From Paramecium pentaurelia (taxonomy: Eukaryota; Ciliophora; Oligohymenophorea; Peniculida; Parameciidae): 64,000 nucleotides of DNA. Both the position numbers and the translations under genes were made by a program. Each line of letters starts with the position of its first letter. Within the stretch, counting starts at the first letter, position 1. Under the pieces are notes generated by a model, which was given only the letters and a program-made list of their open reading frames with translations, did not search any database and was not told the DNA's origin. Below, one piece after another: positions 11,644-24,573 of this stretch. Location of the stretch: assembly GCA_905183005.1 (NCBI GenBank), contig CAJJDO010000006.1, positions 72,017 to 136,016 on the forward strand, read 5' to 3'.

Positions 11644-14600
11644 TCATTAAACTTTACATTCAAATTTTAACTACTTCCGAGACTATTTTATTAAAGATAG
11701 TGTCAATTTATCATCTTAAGTAGGATGATCTAATTATTTATATCTTTGATAATAGTATGATAAGAGAAGACACTTTTCATTTGAGACATCTTCTTCTTTT
11801 TTTATAATTTCAACAGGATAACATTAATTATATGATTTTGCAAAATATTTTGATAAGATTGTATTCAAATTTAGAATTTTAGTAAAGAATACTAAATTTT
11901 AAGATTGAAACAAATCAGCAATTTATGGTTACTCTCCTTAAGTAGCTAAATTTTGTATTAATTCTTCTTAATTAATTTCCTCTTTATCATATAAAATCAA
12001 CAATACATTTCCACATGTTTATTTCCATAATTTTTATGCTAAATCATTATATAAACCATTCTTTCCCAATAATAATAATCGTGATTCTATTTAATGTATT
12101 ATTATTGCTGCATTTACATTTGGAATTATTTATACATTACTTAATTCTTTCTTAAGTAATTATTATAAATAACACTAATAATAAGTTTTATCAAGTATAT
12201 GTTATATTTTATATAAAAGTTCTTATTTCAATGAATATACTCCAATATTAATAGATGCTAAAGATTCTTAAAGTTAACATTTATAAATTGAGAAATCTTT
12301 TCCTATTCTCATTCCTATCTCTTAATCGCAGAATTTACAATATAGATGACTAAATAAATCATATTTTTTGAATTGATCTTCTTTGCAATTCTCTATCATT
12401 TTAAATGTTAAAAAACTATTTAACTCTAAATATATACTTTAATTGTTCTCCTTCTTTTAAAGGGTACTTGTAAATTTCATCTGATTTATAAGCAAGAAAG
12501 CAATTACAAATACTACATATATACATATATAAATTATAATCAATTTTCTTAAATTGATTTCTAATTCAAAAATTATTCTAACCGATGTATTTTCCCATCT
12601 TAATTTATTTACATTGAATTCTTACTTATTATCAATTTCTCTATTACTTTCCAACCTATCTCTTACAATACTTGATTCAAATAATATTTCTCCTATATTG
12701 CAAATTCTTTATTGTATTTTGATTATTTTTATTTCTTATTAGATAATTGTATTTCTCTCTTTCTCCATTAATCTTCATTAATAAAAAATAAGACTCCATT
12801 TTATTATACTTTTTCAGTATCAAACATATCTATTCTAATGAATTCTGGTCTATCTTGAATACCTATTAGAGTAAAATTTATAGGAGTTCTATATTAATCT
12901 ACTATCATTATTTTATGTGTTCCACCAAAGTTTTAATCTATTTATTATATTGGATTCTCATTTTTCCAATCTAAATCATTACCATCTTATAAACTATTGT
13001 ATGTATACAATTTAAAATAATTACTGATTTTTCTCAGAATGAATTATTTCTCACTTTCATTTAATGTGAAAAAATCAATATGAAATTTATCTTAAATAAA
13101 TTCATCTGTAATTTAAATAGAACTAATAGCAAATCCTTATTATTATTAATTCAGATAAGTTTAATAAAAATTCTTTAATATTAAATCAATTCTACCATTA
13201 ATTCTTTAAATTAAAGATGCTCTTATTTTACATTTATCAATAATATCTAAATTGATAGCAATAACATTCTCTTTTAAATAATGTTTAATATCCATTTATT
13301 TTTATTCATTAATCAATATTTCAATTTAAATAAGACAATTATGTATAAAATTTACTAATTTATCTTTATCTCTTATTTTTACATTTGGCAATTTGAAATA
13401 ATTAAATTAAGGTTATTAAATCTTCTTAATTGTATTTAATATATTTTACATTTCCTATTAATTATATTAATCAATATTCAATAACTCAAAATACTCATCA
13501 AATGATATTTAATCAAAGATTATTTCAAAATCTTAGATATTTATTTTATTCTGAAAAATGACTAGTTTAAATTTATAATTCTCTATAAAAAACATAGACC
13601 ATTCACATTGATCACCATATAAATTGATTTATTAATAATTACTAAAAAGACCTTAAGGAATTGAATATAAGGCAATCTTGTATTAATTATTTTCCATTTA
13701 TACCTAAATGAATGGAATTAAAAGGTATTAAATAAATAATTTATATGAAGTTATGTATTTCAAAGGATAAGGAATACAAATATTATTTACTGTATGTTAT
13801 AACATGTCAGCTAAAGAACTTATTTCAATTAATTCACTAATTCTTTAAGAATTTATATTAACTTAAATTAAAATACAAAAATCTTCTAATTTTGGATTTG
13901 CTTTATTAGTAACAAGAGATATTTCAATAATAAAAGATTATTCATTTTCTACTTAAATCATATAGATTTCATTAGGTTATAATTATATGGAATAATGTTC
14001 TTAATTAGTTTCTATAATAAATAAATTAATTTACAATAAGTTATTGAAAAATTCATTGATTCTTCAAATTCAATTATACTAATTTATTATAATTTTTGAG
14101 ATGGCCACTATTAAGATTGATCAAGAGTATTATCTTAAGTAATATTTGGAGGAGGAGTCAATGGTACATCAATAGATTATTATTAATGTTTATGAAAACT
14201 AAAACTAAAGGGAGGAGTGCTTTTTTTATTAGTTTAAAATTCAGCAATAGAACTTTTATTTTCAGGAGTTTAAAATTCTCCAATTAGAGAATTTACTAAT
14301 TTGATAGGTGTTTATTCAGTATTAAATTCATTAATTTCAGTTCTCTTAGTTTGAATGACACTTTAAATTAAAGATTATTTTTATTCACTTGATATTTAGA
14401 ATTCATTTATAAAGTTATTTTTTTTAATAGGACTTTAAATACATTTAACATTCTTTATTGATTATTTATTATGAGCTTATAAGAGTTCAATTTATATTTT
14501 TTATTATTCTTATTATAAATCTTTTTCTTTGAGTTATTCTTTAAGTTATTAAATTTAATCATATAAATTAGATATTTTTTAATTTTATTCCTACAATTTC

Positions 14601-15698
14601 TTTTAATCTTCAAAATTATTTAATTATTTTGTATTTAATTTCATAGTCAATTATTCTTCAACTTTTTTTTGAATAATAGTTTCCAATTGTTTAAATTATG
14701 AAATAGGAGTATCACAATTTTGCATTTTCTCTTTAGTAGTTTCATCTGAAGAATTAATCTCATGATTACTGTTTTATTTACATCTTACTCTAAATTATTT
14801 TATATATGGTTTAGACATATCAACTTAGCTATTTTATGTTGATATAGTTTTATGAGTGTCAATAGATCCCTTTATACATCTTTTGAATAATGGTTTTTCT
14901 GGTTGTGTAATGATAAGGACTCTTGCTTTTACTAATTTCAATACTTATATTAATTAATTGAACTATTATCTAGAAATTTATTATATAATTGGTTTAGGAC
15001 TTTTGGGTTTTTAAATACGATGAGAACATGAATATTGTAATTTTTATATGATTTGATTATTATTTCCTAAATATTTAATTGCTAATTATTTTGCATTTAA
15101 ATAGAATTTACAAAATTAATCTTATTAATTTTTTTATGCCCAAACGCTTTTGCTATGAATGTACTATAGATCATTTTCTTATGAAAACTCATAGGATTTA
15201 GCTAAAATCATATAACCATTAATAAGAAGCATGGCATCTTCAATTTTTGAGTCTCTTTTTTTTAATCTATCAATTAGATCTTTTTCTAATGTACTCATGG
15301 CTTATTCAGCAAGTAGAAAGGCTTTACCATAACATCCTAATTGTAATTTCATCTTTGCCATATTTATTTAGACAATAAACTTTATCACCTTTTATCTAAA
15401 CAAATTACAGTGTAATTGACCATTTTTCAGTAGATGAGAACTCATAAACTTAAAGATCTTATTAGCTAATAAATCAAATCTATGTATTTAGAAGACAAGT
15501 ACATTACTTATAATAATTAACTGCTAGGTTATTTAGAGCTTAGAGCAAGAGAGTAAGGATATCATTTTAAGAGAATGGCATTTCAATCATTTTTTAGATT
15601 ATGTTAATATGCATCTAAAAATTGTTAGACTTACTAGTTTAATAAATTTGATGTTGAAAATGATTGAAATTCTGTAAATCTGGTTGATATTTTAACAT
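11644..15698 (-). CDS. Large TPR-like protein with a Yippee/Mis18-like double-CxxC zinc domain
   Basis: Four introns (15480-15507, 14012-14034, 12561-12582, 12416-12437) give 1,319 residues; length is a multiple of three after removal. Residues about 1-170 are paired helices resembling TPRs ('LGCYGKAFLLAEQAM'). A coiled-coil and low-complexity Gln-rich region follows (about 250-460). A long globular region without recognised family comes next, then near residue 1010-1090 a zinc domain with CSIC and CKFC knuckles about 60 residues apart, followed by a hydrophobic segment reminiscent of Yippee, Mis18 or RIG-I-CTD folds. The C-terminus is globular. Function unknown. The N-terminal TPR-like part and the C-terminal part could be separate genes, but one uninterrupted spliced frame argues for one. 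Confidence 0.7.
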
Positions 15699-15926
15699 AT
15701 TTTAATTATAATTATTCTACAAATTTGAATGAATATTACATTATAAATTGGTTAAATAATAATATATATTTAATTTTAGAATATAATATAATATATAGAG
15801 GAATGTTTAATAATTATATGTATTTTTATAATAAATATTATATCAGAATAATTAGTATTGAAATATATTTGTTTGAATATTAATTAATTATCATATATAA
15901 ATATTATTAATTATACAGTTATAACG

Positions 15927-18066
15927 ATGAGCCAACATTTTAAAAATGATGGTAGTTAAATAGCTTACCATGCTAGTCCTTCACGTACTATGTAAGAGGT
16001 ATCTGAACTATCCAGAGAATAAGCAACTAAGAAACTATAAGAGAAGAAAATCTAAGAATTAGAGTATAAAATCAAACAATCTGAAATAATTATTTAGAGA
16101 CAATAAGCATAAATAAATGATGCTACTATGGAAGCTGCAAAAGTAGGTAGATAATTTTAAGATGCTTTGAATGATTTGAATTAGTTAAGATAATCTAGTG
16201 AAAAGAAAGATTAATAAATAGGAATGTTGTTGGAGGAAAATGAAAAAGTAGTTAAGGTTTTAGAGAAACTCAAATAAGATTAAAAGATTATAAATGGAGA
16301 TTAGAATAAGACTATATAGAATTTAGAGTAATAAGTACGTGATCGTTATTAAGTTGAAAAAAGAATGAATGATGATATATAATAAAAGAGTATTTAAGTA
16401 AGATTTTAATATAATTTAGATTGCAAGTTTATAGTTTTAACTTTAAGAATAATTGAACGAAAAGGAAACAATCATAAATGATCTTAGAGAAAAATTAATT
16501 GTTTCTGAGAAGTAATGGTCAACAGATGCATCACTTGGACATTTAGCAAGAAAGAGAGGTAAGTAAATTGAAACATTAACACATACTAATAATGAATAAC
16601 TATTAAAAATATAAGAATTGTAAAATAAGGTTTCTATGTTGTTAGAATAAAATAATAATTTATAAAATACTATTTAAAAAGATTATAATAGAACTGAAGA
16701 ATATAAGAATTTAATTAAATAATTGGAAGAGAAAAATAGAGAATTATTGGAAAAATAGAATGAAATGAATGAATAGAAAATTTAGAAATTAAAATAGTAA
16801 CATTAATTAGAAATATAAAATAAAATGGAAACATTGGAAGTTATTAAAGGGGATATAAATTAGAAGGTTAATTAAAATATGAAAAATTCCACATTGCCAA
16901 TTATTGAAGAATTGAAAATAGCTAGATAAACTATTAATAATTTATAATGTGAAGTTTAGAAATTAAGATTATAGTAATATAAATCTCTTTAAGGAGAAGC
17001 AGAAAATATTTAATAAGAATTTGAATAATTGAACAAAAAGAATAATTAATTAAATGAATAAAATTTCTTATTATAATAGAAAATAAAAAAAGATGAAATA
17101 ATCAATAAATCTAGAATTGCAGAATTAGAAAAGGCAAATGAAAAATTATAGTCTATTTAATAATTAAATGAAACAAAAATTGATGAATTACAATAGAAAT
17201 TAAAAGAGTTACCTAGATTTAGAGAAAGAAGTTTAGAAAATATTAAATTTCATGTTGATTCTACTAAATAAACATGTGAATTAGAAACTAAAATAAGAAA
17301 ATTATAAGATAAAAATGAATAATTGAATTAAGATATTAATGAAAAGAATTAAAAGATTACTTTATTATTAGATCAAGTAAAATAAGCATAATATGAAAAA
17401 GAAAATGAAATATCATTAATTAGATTAGAATCAGCACAAGAGATTAGAGAAACATAAGAATAAATGAAAAGAGAATTATAAATGTAATAAAGATTATTTA
17501 ATGATGCATAAAAACCATTTTAAGATTAAATGAAATAAGCAGCTTTAGAATAATAATAACTTAAATAATCAATATAAAGACAATAAAATGAAATAAAATA
17601 ATTAGAAAATAGAATTACAAGTAAGATTATTTTTTAATTATAGATTTAATTAATGAAAATTAATAATTACATAATCAATAAGACTAATAAAGATTAGTTG
17701 AAGATTAATTGTTAAAGGATAAATAGAATTTAGAATATAAATTAATGGATAGATAAAAAGAATTAGAAAATTGGAAAGATAAATTTAATAAAACAACTAA
17801 TAATTTTGAAAAATAAACAGAAAGAGCAGAGAGAGAATAAAATAGAGCTGAAGGTAATTTTTATATTTTATATTAAAGGTTTACGTTTAGAAATTAGTAG
17901 AATGTAAAAGTAATTAGAATAAATGGCTGAATAAAATAATAACTTGGAAGTGAAATTATAGAATTCATTATAAGAGTCTAGAGTTCTCAAAAATTAATTA
18001 GTTGAAGGTTTGAGAAGAGATTGTGGATCAGGAATGAAATCTAATAGTTTTATTAAGACAAAGTGA
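15927..18066 (+). CDS. Long coiled-coil protein, probably cytoskeletal
   Basis: Three introns (16398-16419, 17621-17643, 17854-17878) give 689 residues. Almost the whole protein after residue 30 is heptad-rich Leu/Glu/Lys/Gln coiled coil. A short conserved-looking break near residue 195 reads 'DASLGHLARKRGKQIETL'. It shares a 228-bp divergent region with the TPR-like gene. Such proteins are typical of ciliate basal-body or cortical filaments, but no family signature allows a specific name. Confidence 0.75.
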
Positions 18067-18120
18067 AAACTATCTTATTTAATTTTTTATAAAAGATGAA
18101 AAAACTTTATTAATTAATTA

Positions 18121-20032
18121 ATGAATTAAGACACGACCAACGTAATTTTAGTTGTGATCACTAACAAAGCTAATAAAACTCTTGGACATGATAAGTATTT
18201 CAAAGTGTTTAGTCAATTCGGCACCATCTAAAGAGTAAGTATGCTTTAACTTATATAGATGCTCATATTTGAAAGATCTTTGACATGGAAAACATTTATA
18301 GAATTTGATAATCCAGAATCTGCTATAAAGGCAAGATAAGCTATGAATGATAAATTATTTTGTGATGATACATAATTAACGATGAATGTATATGCTAGTA
18401 AGCTTACCTACATCACATTTTAAGAAAATAATACTGGGGGTGTTGGTATATTATTATATATATATATAGATTACACTTTATTACGTAAATAATAGCCACC
18501 AGCTCCTAAACCACTATAATAGCCTATCCCTATATAATTTCTTTAATCTTAAATGCAATTTCAGCATCAAATGTCTTAATAGATACAATAAATAAATTCT
18601 TTGATGGGATAACTATAGTAAGTAAGTGCTGAAGGATTCTCTACAACTATGATTTCTTCAACTGACTTATAGTCATAAATAGAAAAGCAACAGCAATTGT
18701 TAAATTAAATATATGAATATTAAGCAAACTTCTAACATCTCACAGATTAATATCAAAATTTCTTATAGGGTGTTAATAAATAAGAAGAAACATAATCAGT
18801 TAGTGTCTAATCAAAGTAATCTAATAGAAAGAAATTGACATTACCAGCAGATCAAAAGAAAAAAACAGATTAAATAGAATTTATATAAAGTTATAGAGAC
18901 AATAATACAGAAAGTTTATTTAATAGTTAAGAGTAAAAGATTGAAGATGATGATTTAAATTTTTAAGGTCTGGGTTTAAGAGAATCTGATGATGAAATTG
19001 TAGGATCTGAACATTGTGATGATGATGATGATGATAATGAAGATGAAGAATAAAATGAATTTCTAAAATATTTTGATTAGAATTCAGACAATAGATAAAT
19101 TAATAATTTTTAAAATGCTTTTTAAAATAATGATAAATCTTAATAATAATAATAATAATTCTAATCCTAATAATAATAATAATCAAATCAATCATTAACT
19201 TCTTCTTAACCCACTTCAGCTTCTAATTTAGATTAATTCAAAAATAAAATTATTAGAATGCCTGTATCAAAGAGTCAAACTTTATAATAAGTAGAAAAAT
19301 AATAATTAGATAAAATGTAATAAAGTGCTGACAAAATTGAAGAATACATTAATCCCAAATTTTTATAATGTATAAGAATTTTATTACATTAGCTGTGAGA
19401 AAATCAAGAGTAATCTATGCAAGATGGTTTGATAAAAAAGTTGTAACATCTTAAATGCTATATAATTTATTTAGTATTTATGGTAACATAGATAAAATGA
19501 TTTACTTAAAAGAGAGATCTAGTGCTCTTATCTAATATGTTACTTAAGATCATGCTGCTATTGCCAAAGAATCCTTAAATGATATTATGTTTTATGGACA
19601 ATCCATTAAAGTAATTAAATCATTGATAATTAGATTTTTTTTTCGAATTATGAAGAAATTTCACTAAAGACTTAACCAACTAAACCTGGAGAATTTACTT
19701 AGGATATTAAAACCCAAGAAGAATATTTTTAGGGAGGTGAAGAAACACATAGAATTAAACCTGATAGTACATATACTTTAGCACCTCCTTGTGATACTAT
19801 ATAGGTATCTAATTTAACAAAAAATTCATGTCAAGTTGCAGTGTTATAATAATACCTTTAAGATTATGGACACATTAGATAATCCAAATTAGTCACTAAT
19901 GCTACGAAGTACATGGCCATTCTCAAGTACCCAAGCACAGAAGTGGCTATAACTGTTTTGGCTAATAACAATGGATTAGAATTAGATGGTAAGTAAATTT
20001 AAATAAATTTCTCAAAACAAAAACTAATATGA
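18121..20032 (+). CDS. PTB/hnRNP L-like RNA-binding protein
   Basis: Four introns (18235-18258, 18446-18469, 19370-19392, 19611-19633) give 605 residues. RRM1 (about 7-90) ends 'LTMNVYASKLTYITF', matching the PTB-type extended RRM. RRM2 (about 400-480) has 'LYNLFSIYGNIDKM' and 'ALIQYVTQDHAAIAKESL'. RRM3 (about 525-605) has 'IQVSNLTKN', 'KYMAILKYPSTEVAI' and ends 'GKQIQINFSKQKLI', the PTB 'SFSKS' type ending. The linker is Gln/Asp-rich with a poly-Asp run and several poly-Gln (TAA) runs. Family knowledge: PTB proteins repress splicing and govern mRNA stability. In a genome with micro-introns this makes it a candidate splicing regulator. Only three RRMs are clear; PTB has four. Confidence 0.85.
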
Positions 20033-20051
20033 AAATTTTTATGTTATTAAT

Positions 20052-20784
20052 ATGATATAAAAAAAAATCGTACTCAAATTAGCTATTAAACATAACCCTC
20101 CTAGTTTATTTGTTATCTATCGTTACAATTTAAAAGATAAAAAACTTAGAAGGTTTCTCAATCTAATTAATTTAGATATCGAATTGAGCTTAATTCCTTA
20201 GTTTATTTGCCAACTCCTGATTAAATCACTGAGTAACTTTATCATGAACATGATGATTATTTAAATGACAATAATGTGGAGTATGAATAAGTCTTTAGAA
20301 TGGTTTAAATGTTATATGAACATCAATAATAGAAAAGTGGTACGAGAAGATCAGTCATAAAAAACCTTGATCAAGTTGAATCTTATATAGAAAGTGATTA
20401 AGATGAATTAAATAAGAGTATAATGATGGAACGTGATGACAATTGGTAAACTCCCCCTAATAGAAGGACAGGTAATTTGAAATCAAATAATGTCAAGAAA
20501 CTATCTATCCAAAAGACAATAGTAAATTTAAGTAAGTCCCTTCCAGTGAAAGCATGAGTTTGAGCATAAGTGGAATGTAGAATTTTATGTAAGGATAACA
20601 AAAAAAGTCCAATAATCTTACATATTTACCAATCAATAATTTTGATGATTAAGGGTCCAAAAATAGACGATTTGTAGAGGATTAAATTCAATAAAACTAA
20701 TAAAGTTATTTTAAGAATAAATTTATCGAGCTACCATAGCCTTTACTAAACAGAAATAATTAAAGAATCAATAATTATTATTGA
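20052..20784 (+). CDS. CEP19-like centrosomal/basal-body protein
   Basis: Two introns (20153-20175 with a GTT donor, 20472-20497) give 227 residues. The start 'KHNPPSLFVIYRYNLKDKKL' followed by 'RRYRIEL' matches the CEP19 opening (QPPAVILIY...GK.R.R..PV). A later 'ITEQLYHEH..DYLN' helix and a basic 'ELNKSIMMERDDNW' stretch match the rest of the family. Family knowledge: CEP19 binds the mother centriole/basal body and recruits RABL2 and IFT-B for cilium entry. The gene starts 19 bp after the PTB-like stop. A C-terminal Gln/Asn-rich tail is lineage-specific. Moderately sure. Confidence 0.65.
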
Positions 20785-21816
20785 TATTAAAATTATTATC
20801 TTTCTCTTTCTTCTTTTCTTTTTTTGGTTTTTATTTAAATTATATTCTAATTCTTCTATAAAGATAATCAAAATAAAATTACTCTTTCTCAGGAATAAAA
20901 TAGATTATTCTTTTTAATTATTTAATAAAAACCCTATTAATTAAAGTATTATCTAATTTGATTTGTAAAACAATAAGAGTAATATTAATACCTAATTAAA
21001 AAAAAAAAATAATACAGACAAAAAAACTATATGAAAAATGAAATGAAGCCTTTAAAGTTAATAATATTGTTTTTTTATCAATTCAAAAAAACTAAAATAT
21101 ATAAGTATTAAAATTTCCTGAATTTATTCAAAAGCTAAAAATTATTTAGTACCAATATACTCAATCAAAAAGGTTATGATAAAAGGGAAATAACATTTTT
21201 TTCTTTTAATTATATTTTTAGCTCATTTCTTGTTATATAATTTATAAATTTGATTTAATTCATATTGAAAGATTGTTTAGGTTTAAGAAAATCAATTAAT
21301 TACAAAAATTAAAACGAAAATAATCATCATAAAAGAATAGTTTATATTATTATTTAATTATTTTTACATTTATATGATTTATACAAACTATTTAAATAAT
21401 AATTTTGATAAATTGGGAACACCAAAAAAATTATAAAATGATATTTACAAAACAATTTTCAAAATCCATATTCATTACAATTTTTCTTCATTTCATCTTT
21501 TATATATTTATTCCATATTATTAACAGTTTTTGTATTTATTTTTAAGTTTAAACTATTAAGATAAAGTGTTGCATATTCTCAATTAAATCAATAAATTTT
21601 AAAGATCTTCTGGGAGATCTTTTAACTTATCTTCTTCTATTTTTGATAATTTATATAGTTAAATTGATAATATAAATATTGTAAGATATGAATTAGTACA
21701 TAAATTAATATTAAATTAGCTCTAAATCTCTTAATACATATATTAAGTAATGACATCAGAGTAAAATTTGTTAAATAATTATTACGTTATTATAAAATAT
21801 ATTATAAAAAGTACAG
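20785..21816. other. Long intergenic spacer without supported genes
   Basis: About 1 kb, very AT-rich, with poly-A/T tracts (for example near 21000) and no frame of coding composition on either strand. A small perfect hairpin at 21601-21622 is listed separately. It presumably holds the terminator of the CEP19-like gene and the promoter of the SAXO-like gene. Confidence 0.5.
21601..21622. repeat. Perfect short inverted repeat
   Basis: AAAGATCT and AGATCTTT flank TCTGGG; adjacent TTA/TAA bases extend the pairing slightly. The GC-rich loop is unusual in this spacer. It could be a hairpin in a transcript 3' end or a protein-binding palindrome. No direct evidence for function. Confidence 0.35.
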
Positions 21817-22657
21817 ATGAGCATTGAAGATGTTATGCTAGAAGCCTTAAAAGTTGGGTATAATATTGATGAAAAAACAGTGAAACATAATTTTGATTAC
21901 TTTAAACATAATCTAAACATGTGTGTATGTGCACTTTGTTAATGTGGAAATTGTTAATGCAAGAATCCCAGATTTTAATTGGCTACATCATATCGAAAAA
22001 GATCTCTAACACCAAAGGTAAGTGTTAGAGATACTCCAATCACCATAAGTAGGACTTTTTATGAGACTTTTGAGAATTCTTATAGGTAGATGTAAGGTTT
22101 ACCAAACTAATTTGTTACAAGCAATTAAAGGTAATATAGAGGATTTAGTTTAACTGGAACTCCAAACAGATCAACTAATTCTAGAGTGGCTTATCATTCA
22201 TCATTTGAAGGAAGTACCCGATATTAAGAGTTCTTTGCAGAAAAGCCTCAATAAAAGAATGTATTGTTCAAGAGACCATATGAAAGGCATACAGGTCCTT
22301 TAAAAATAAGATAACTAGAAACTTAAAATTAAAAAGTTTATTAAAGATTGAAGATAGAACCATAACCTGCAATTACTAAATAAAATTAAATGGACCAAGT
22401 CTTAAAAGTGTATGGTTAATTTATAAAATATTAGAAATTTATCAATTCCAATGAAAACAATGTATTAATCTTCTTTTCGAGAAATGCCTGATTTAACTTA
22501 ATCAGTGGATAGATAAGCATGCTAAAAGAGAAAACAAGAGGATTTACAATGCATAAATCAAATAATTTTACCTTTTTAAGCCAAATCAGTTACAAGTTAA
22601 TAGTATCGACATCAACCACTGTTTGTGTGTCCAGCAAAATTATAAAAATATTAATGA
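21817..22657 (+). CDS. SAXO/FAM154-like microtubule-stabilising protein
   Basis: One intron (22410-22434) gives 271 residues. After a short N-terminus it has the cysteine block 'CVCALCQCGNCQC' typical of SAXO/FAM154 proteins, followed by repeated T/S-x-Y-x(3)-F modules (for example 'TSYRKRSLTPK', 'RYQEFFAEKP'). Family knowledge: SAXO proteins bind and stabilise axonemal and subpellicular microtubules through such Mn repeats. Its TGA (22655-22657) overlaps the ATG of the calmodulin-like gene (22654-22656). The C-terminal 80 residues are not recognisable. Confidence 0.65.
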
Positions 22658-23109
22658 ATACTTATAATTTTAATCAAGAGTAAATCAAGTAATTTAAAGA
22701 GCTCTTTGCTATGTTCGATAAGGATGGAGGAGGAACTATTTCAACAAATGAGATAGGTAATCTAATGAAAGAATGTGGAGAAAATCCTACGCCATAATAG
22801 TTAAAAGAAATGATAGAAGAAGTTGATGTTGATGGAAATGGAGAAGTGGATTTTGATGAATTTATTGGTTTGATGGGTAAAAGAATGAGAGAAGAAGAAA
22901 CAAATGAAGAATTGAATTAGGCATTTAATGTACTTGATTTAGATAAAGATGGATTTTTATCTAAAACAGATATATAATTAGGTTTAGTAAAATTAGGTTA
23001 ATAGAAATTACCAGATAACGATTTAGATGAACTATTTCTGAAAGCTGATTTAGATAATGATGGCAAATTTAGTTACGATGAATTTATTAGATTTATGACT
23101 CCTAAATGA
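22654..23109 (+). CDS. Calmodulin/centrin-like four-EF-hand protein
   Basis: Intronless, 151 residues. Four EF loops are readable: DKDGGGTISTNE, DVDGNGEVDFDE, DLDKDGFLSKTD and DLDNDGKFSYDE. Loops 1, 2 and 4 have full Ca2+ ligands with Glu12. Loop 3 has Asp at position 12 and Phe at 7, predicting weaker or Mg2+-preferring binding. It is too divergent for calmodulin itself and lacks the basic N-terminal extension of centrins. The ATG lies inside the preceding gene's stop (ATGA); the next in-frame Met is at residue 20, inside EF helix 1, so the overlapping start is the likely one. Confidence 0.9.
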
Positions 23110-23281
23110 TTCAAAAGATATAAACAAAAACTATTTATCAATATAATTTTACAAATCAATCTAACAATAAAGTAGGAAATTAAAGCATAAATAGATTTAG
23201 AAATTAAAGAATAATTGCAACCTCCATCATCAAAAGTAAATATCTTAATAAACTTAACTATTAAATTTTGATTTATTTAAA

Positions 23282-24115
23282 TCATTCTAAAACAATACCT
23301 TATTATTTTAGACTTCTTATTACTAATGCTTCATAATCCTTTAAAAACACTTTTCCATCTCTATCTTCATCAGCCATCTCCATCCATAATTCTACATCTT
23401 CTTGTGTTGGTTCTATTGACATTCCCATTAATTTATATGTTTCCTAAAGCAATTAAGGAACCTAAATTATTTGCTTTTAATCTTACATGTTTTTCTGTAA
23501 TGAATCCATTTTTTTCTGTGTCCAACATTCTAAAGATTCTTCTGGCCACTTCCAATCTCTCTTACACAACTTAACTGTATGTGTTTTTGACAGGAGGTGA
23601 ACTAGGAATAGATGATACTTAATTTGTAATTGTAGTTTATTATTAAACTGTTATGACTTTGCTATTCTGATTGCTTGATACTTATTTATTAAAAGAGCTT
23701 GTCTCATAAGTTCGTTATTAACTTATATTTTATTCAGCTACTACCCTTTCACTTCTTTCACTTCTATCGAAATTACCTCCAAAATATTTGATACATAAAG
23801 CTTCTATATCTCTATCAGTAACCATGCCACATTATCGTCCTAAAAGGATCTAATATTATTCTTACTATCGATGATTCTGGAAAAAGCAGCAATATCTGTT
23901 GGAGTTGGATTAAATCCTTTATTCATTGCCCTATAACAATCTGATTAAATGTAGCCAACTTCAAAAGAATCTAATGTACCGTTTCCATCCCCATCATATA
24001 TTGACATAATTTTCTTGGCTAATGCTTTGCACTCATCCTTTGTCATTATTCCTCCAAATTGAACTGTGTCAGAAACTTTCAAAGTTGAATATTTGATGTC
24101 TCTATTAGGATCCAT
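23282..24115 (-). CDS. EF-hand protein with two intact and two degenerate loops
   Basis: Two introns (23840-23865, 23462-23486) give 260 residues. Loop 1 DGDGNGTLDSFE and the last loop DEDRDGKVFLKD keep their ligands. The second (IDRRQCGMVTDRD) and third (DTEKNGFITEKH) are degenerate. A Ser/Gln/Thr-rich linker of about 70 residues separates the N- and C-terminal EF pairs. Likely a Ca2+ sensor; partner unknown. It is divergent from the ferlin gene across 458 bp, and convergent with the calmodulin-like gene. Confidence 0.85.
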
Positions 24116-24573
24116 CTAAACACTTAATAAATTATTTATTATAATACAATCACTCTAATAAATTAATTTGATAAAATATGAATTAATTAATTACATTCTA
24201 ATCATTCTAAATAGTATTATTTGAAAGAACAAAAAGATAAATATTAAACTTTAGGAAGCAATTGCTTAACATTATTTATTTATTATATTGAACTTAAAAA
24301 TTTTTTTATTATTAAAAATATTAATAATATAAATGTTAACATTGTCCTCTTTATTTATTTTTATATTAAAATATATGAAAAAAAATAAACTCACTTTAAA
24401 TAAATAAATATTTCAAAAGTTTATTCAATTGGAATTAAATTTTTTTTAATTGTTTGCTATCATCTTAAAGGTGTCTTATAATAATAACATTCTTTTTAAA
24501 AAAGCTCTTTTTAATTCATTTATTTATTCTAATATAAGATTTTTGATAATATTAGTATTGAAAAAATTATAAA
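24116..24573. promoter_or_regulatory. Divergent upstream region of EF-hand (-) and ferlin (+) genes
   Basis: No coding frame. The only sequence between two gene starts on opposite strands, so both promoters must lie here. It is AT-rich with several A/T homopolymers; no specific motif can be identified. Confidence 0.45.

Noticed and set aside
14096..14287. Plus-strand 63-residue frame
   Set aside because: Antisense shadow of the TPR-like/zinc-domain gene, with no intron logic or protein-like composition.
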